Shown in pieces: positions 30,577 to 31,021 of a stretch of 31,021 bases of DNA. The notes beneath the pieces were generated by a model. It saw only the letters and a list, made by a program, of their open reading frames with translations. It made no database searches and was not told the DNA's origin. The translations under genes and the position numbers were made by a program. Source of the stretch: JAEYFP01 sp964579795 (GTDB lineage Bacteria; Bacillota; Clostridia; Lachnospirales; Lachnospiraceae); assembly GCA_964579795.1 (NCBI GenBank), contig CAZOHM010000030.1, positions 1-31,021 of the forward strand. The letters run 5' to 3'. Position 1 is the first letter of the stretch; the number at the start of each line of letters is the position of its first letter.

Positions 30577-31021
30577 ATGTCAGAAATAGAAAAAAAGCCA
30601 ATCAAGATTACAGAGACTATTCTTCGTGATGCTCATCAGTCTTTGATTGCAACAAGAATGCCGACAGAAGAAATGCTTCCGATTCTCGAAAAACTGGACA
30701 AAGTCGGATATCACTCTTTGGAGTGCTGGGGAGGCGCAACATTTGATGCATCTTTACGTTTCCTTAAGGAAGATCCATGGGAAAGATTAAGAAAAATCAG
30801 GGCCGGTGTTAAAAATACAAAGCTACAGATGCTTTTTAGAGGACAGAATATTTTAGGATATCGTCCATATGGTGATGATGTTGTAGAATATTTCGTGCAA
30901 AAATCCATTGCAAACGGTATTGATATCATTCGTATTTTTGATTGCTTGAATGATTTGAGAAATCTTCAGGCGGCTGTAGATGCAACAAATAAAGAAAAGA
31001 AGAATTCAGGAAAAGGCCATG
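30577..31021 (+). CDS. oadA: Oxaloacetate decarboxylase / pyruvate carboxylase-like alpha subunit (5' part)
   Basis: The first 148 codons of an OadA-type carboxyltransferase, running off the window end. The TIM-barrel start is evident: TETILRDAHQSLIATRMPTE with Asp18 and His20 (metal ligand and active-site region), then GYHSLECWGGATFDASLRFL and LQMLFRGQNILGYRPYGDDV. It transfers CO2 from oxaloacetate to biotin, releasing pyruvate. AGGAGG precedes the ATG. Whether the missing part carries its own biotinyl domain, as in some homologues, cannot be seen here; a separate carrier gene is already present. Confidence 0.93.
   Translation, partial: MSEIEKKPIKITETILRDAHQSLIATRMPTEEMLPILEKLDKVGYHSLECWGGATFDASLRFLKEDPWERLRKIRAGVKNTKLQMLFRGQNILGYRPYGDDVVEYFVQKSIANGIDIIRIFDCLNDLRNLQAAVDATNKEKKNSGKGH

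Overview
The window reads as ordinary chromosome of an AT-rich, low-GC Gram-positive anaerobe of the Clostridia, most likely Lachnospiraceae. The evidence is the mix of families: ThiN-type thiamine pyrophosphokinase, archaeal-type AsnA, a PadR-DUF2812 pair, DUF6472, ScpAB followed by FeoAB and a Cys-rich Feo protein, and a sodium-pump decarboxylase operon whose gamma subunit is a lipoprotein. Purine-rich Shine-Dalgarno sites and sigma-A style promoters fit. The family name is inference from gene content, not from a marker-gene comparison. I see no rRNA, tRNA, CRISPR array, insertion sequence, phage gene or attachment site, and no gene-free stretch longer than 300 bases.

Layout. 1-1452: tail of an unknown gene, thiN, and a convergent DUF421 membrane protein sharing a terminator hairpin. 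1544-6537: a heterodimeric ABC exporter pair (one degenerate and one intact ATP site split between subunits) and a MATE exporter. 6565-8482: a small cassette of CPBP membrane protease, PadR regulator and DUF2812 membrane protein, with a palindrome at the promoter and a perfect 12-bp hairpin in the leader. 8521-9354: a monocistronic aquaporin with a good promoter and a strong terminator. 9461-15209: HAD hydrolase, histidine phosphatase, DUF6472 Cys protein, a large hybrid histidine kinase with 7 membrane segments, and asnA. 15248-18345: alaS and rpsU, each with its own promoter. 18367-20238: DinB-like protein and a D,D-carboxypeptidase. 20355-26480: metallophosphoesterase, scpA, scpB, feoA, feoB, Cys-rich Feo protein, and a second D,D-carboxypeptidase, tightly packed. 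26570-31021: a biotin-dependent decarboxylase operon (carboxyltransferase, OadG-like lipoprotein, biotin carrier, OadB, and the start of OadA), cut by the window end.

How it works together. The last operon probably couples decarboxylation of a carboxylic acid or acyl-CoA to Na+ export. It is unusual in encoding two different carboxyltransferases around one biotin carrier and one pump, so it could accept two substrates or move carboxyl groups between them. The Feo block is ferrous iron import. The two carboxypeptidases trim peptidoglycan. ScpAB works with SMC in chromosome segregation.

Nothing here is clearly a wholly new system. The most promising items are the dual-carboxyltransferase sodium-pump operon with its fused lipoprotein gamma subunit, the CPBP-PadR-DUF2812 cassette with its operator-like elements, and the kinase with an apparent pseudo-receiver. 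Gene calls rest on motif and family recognition by eye; no database search was run.
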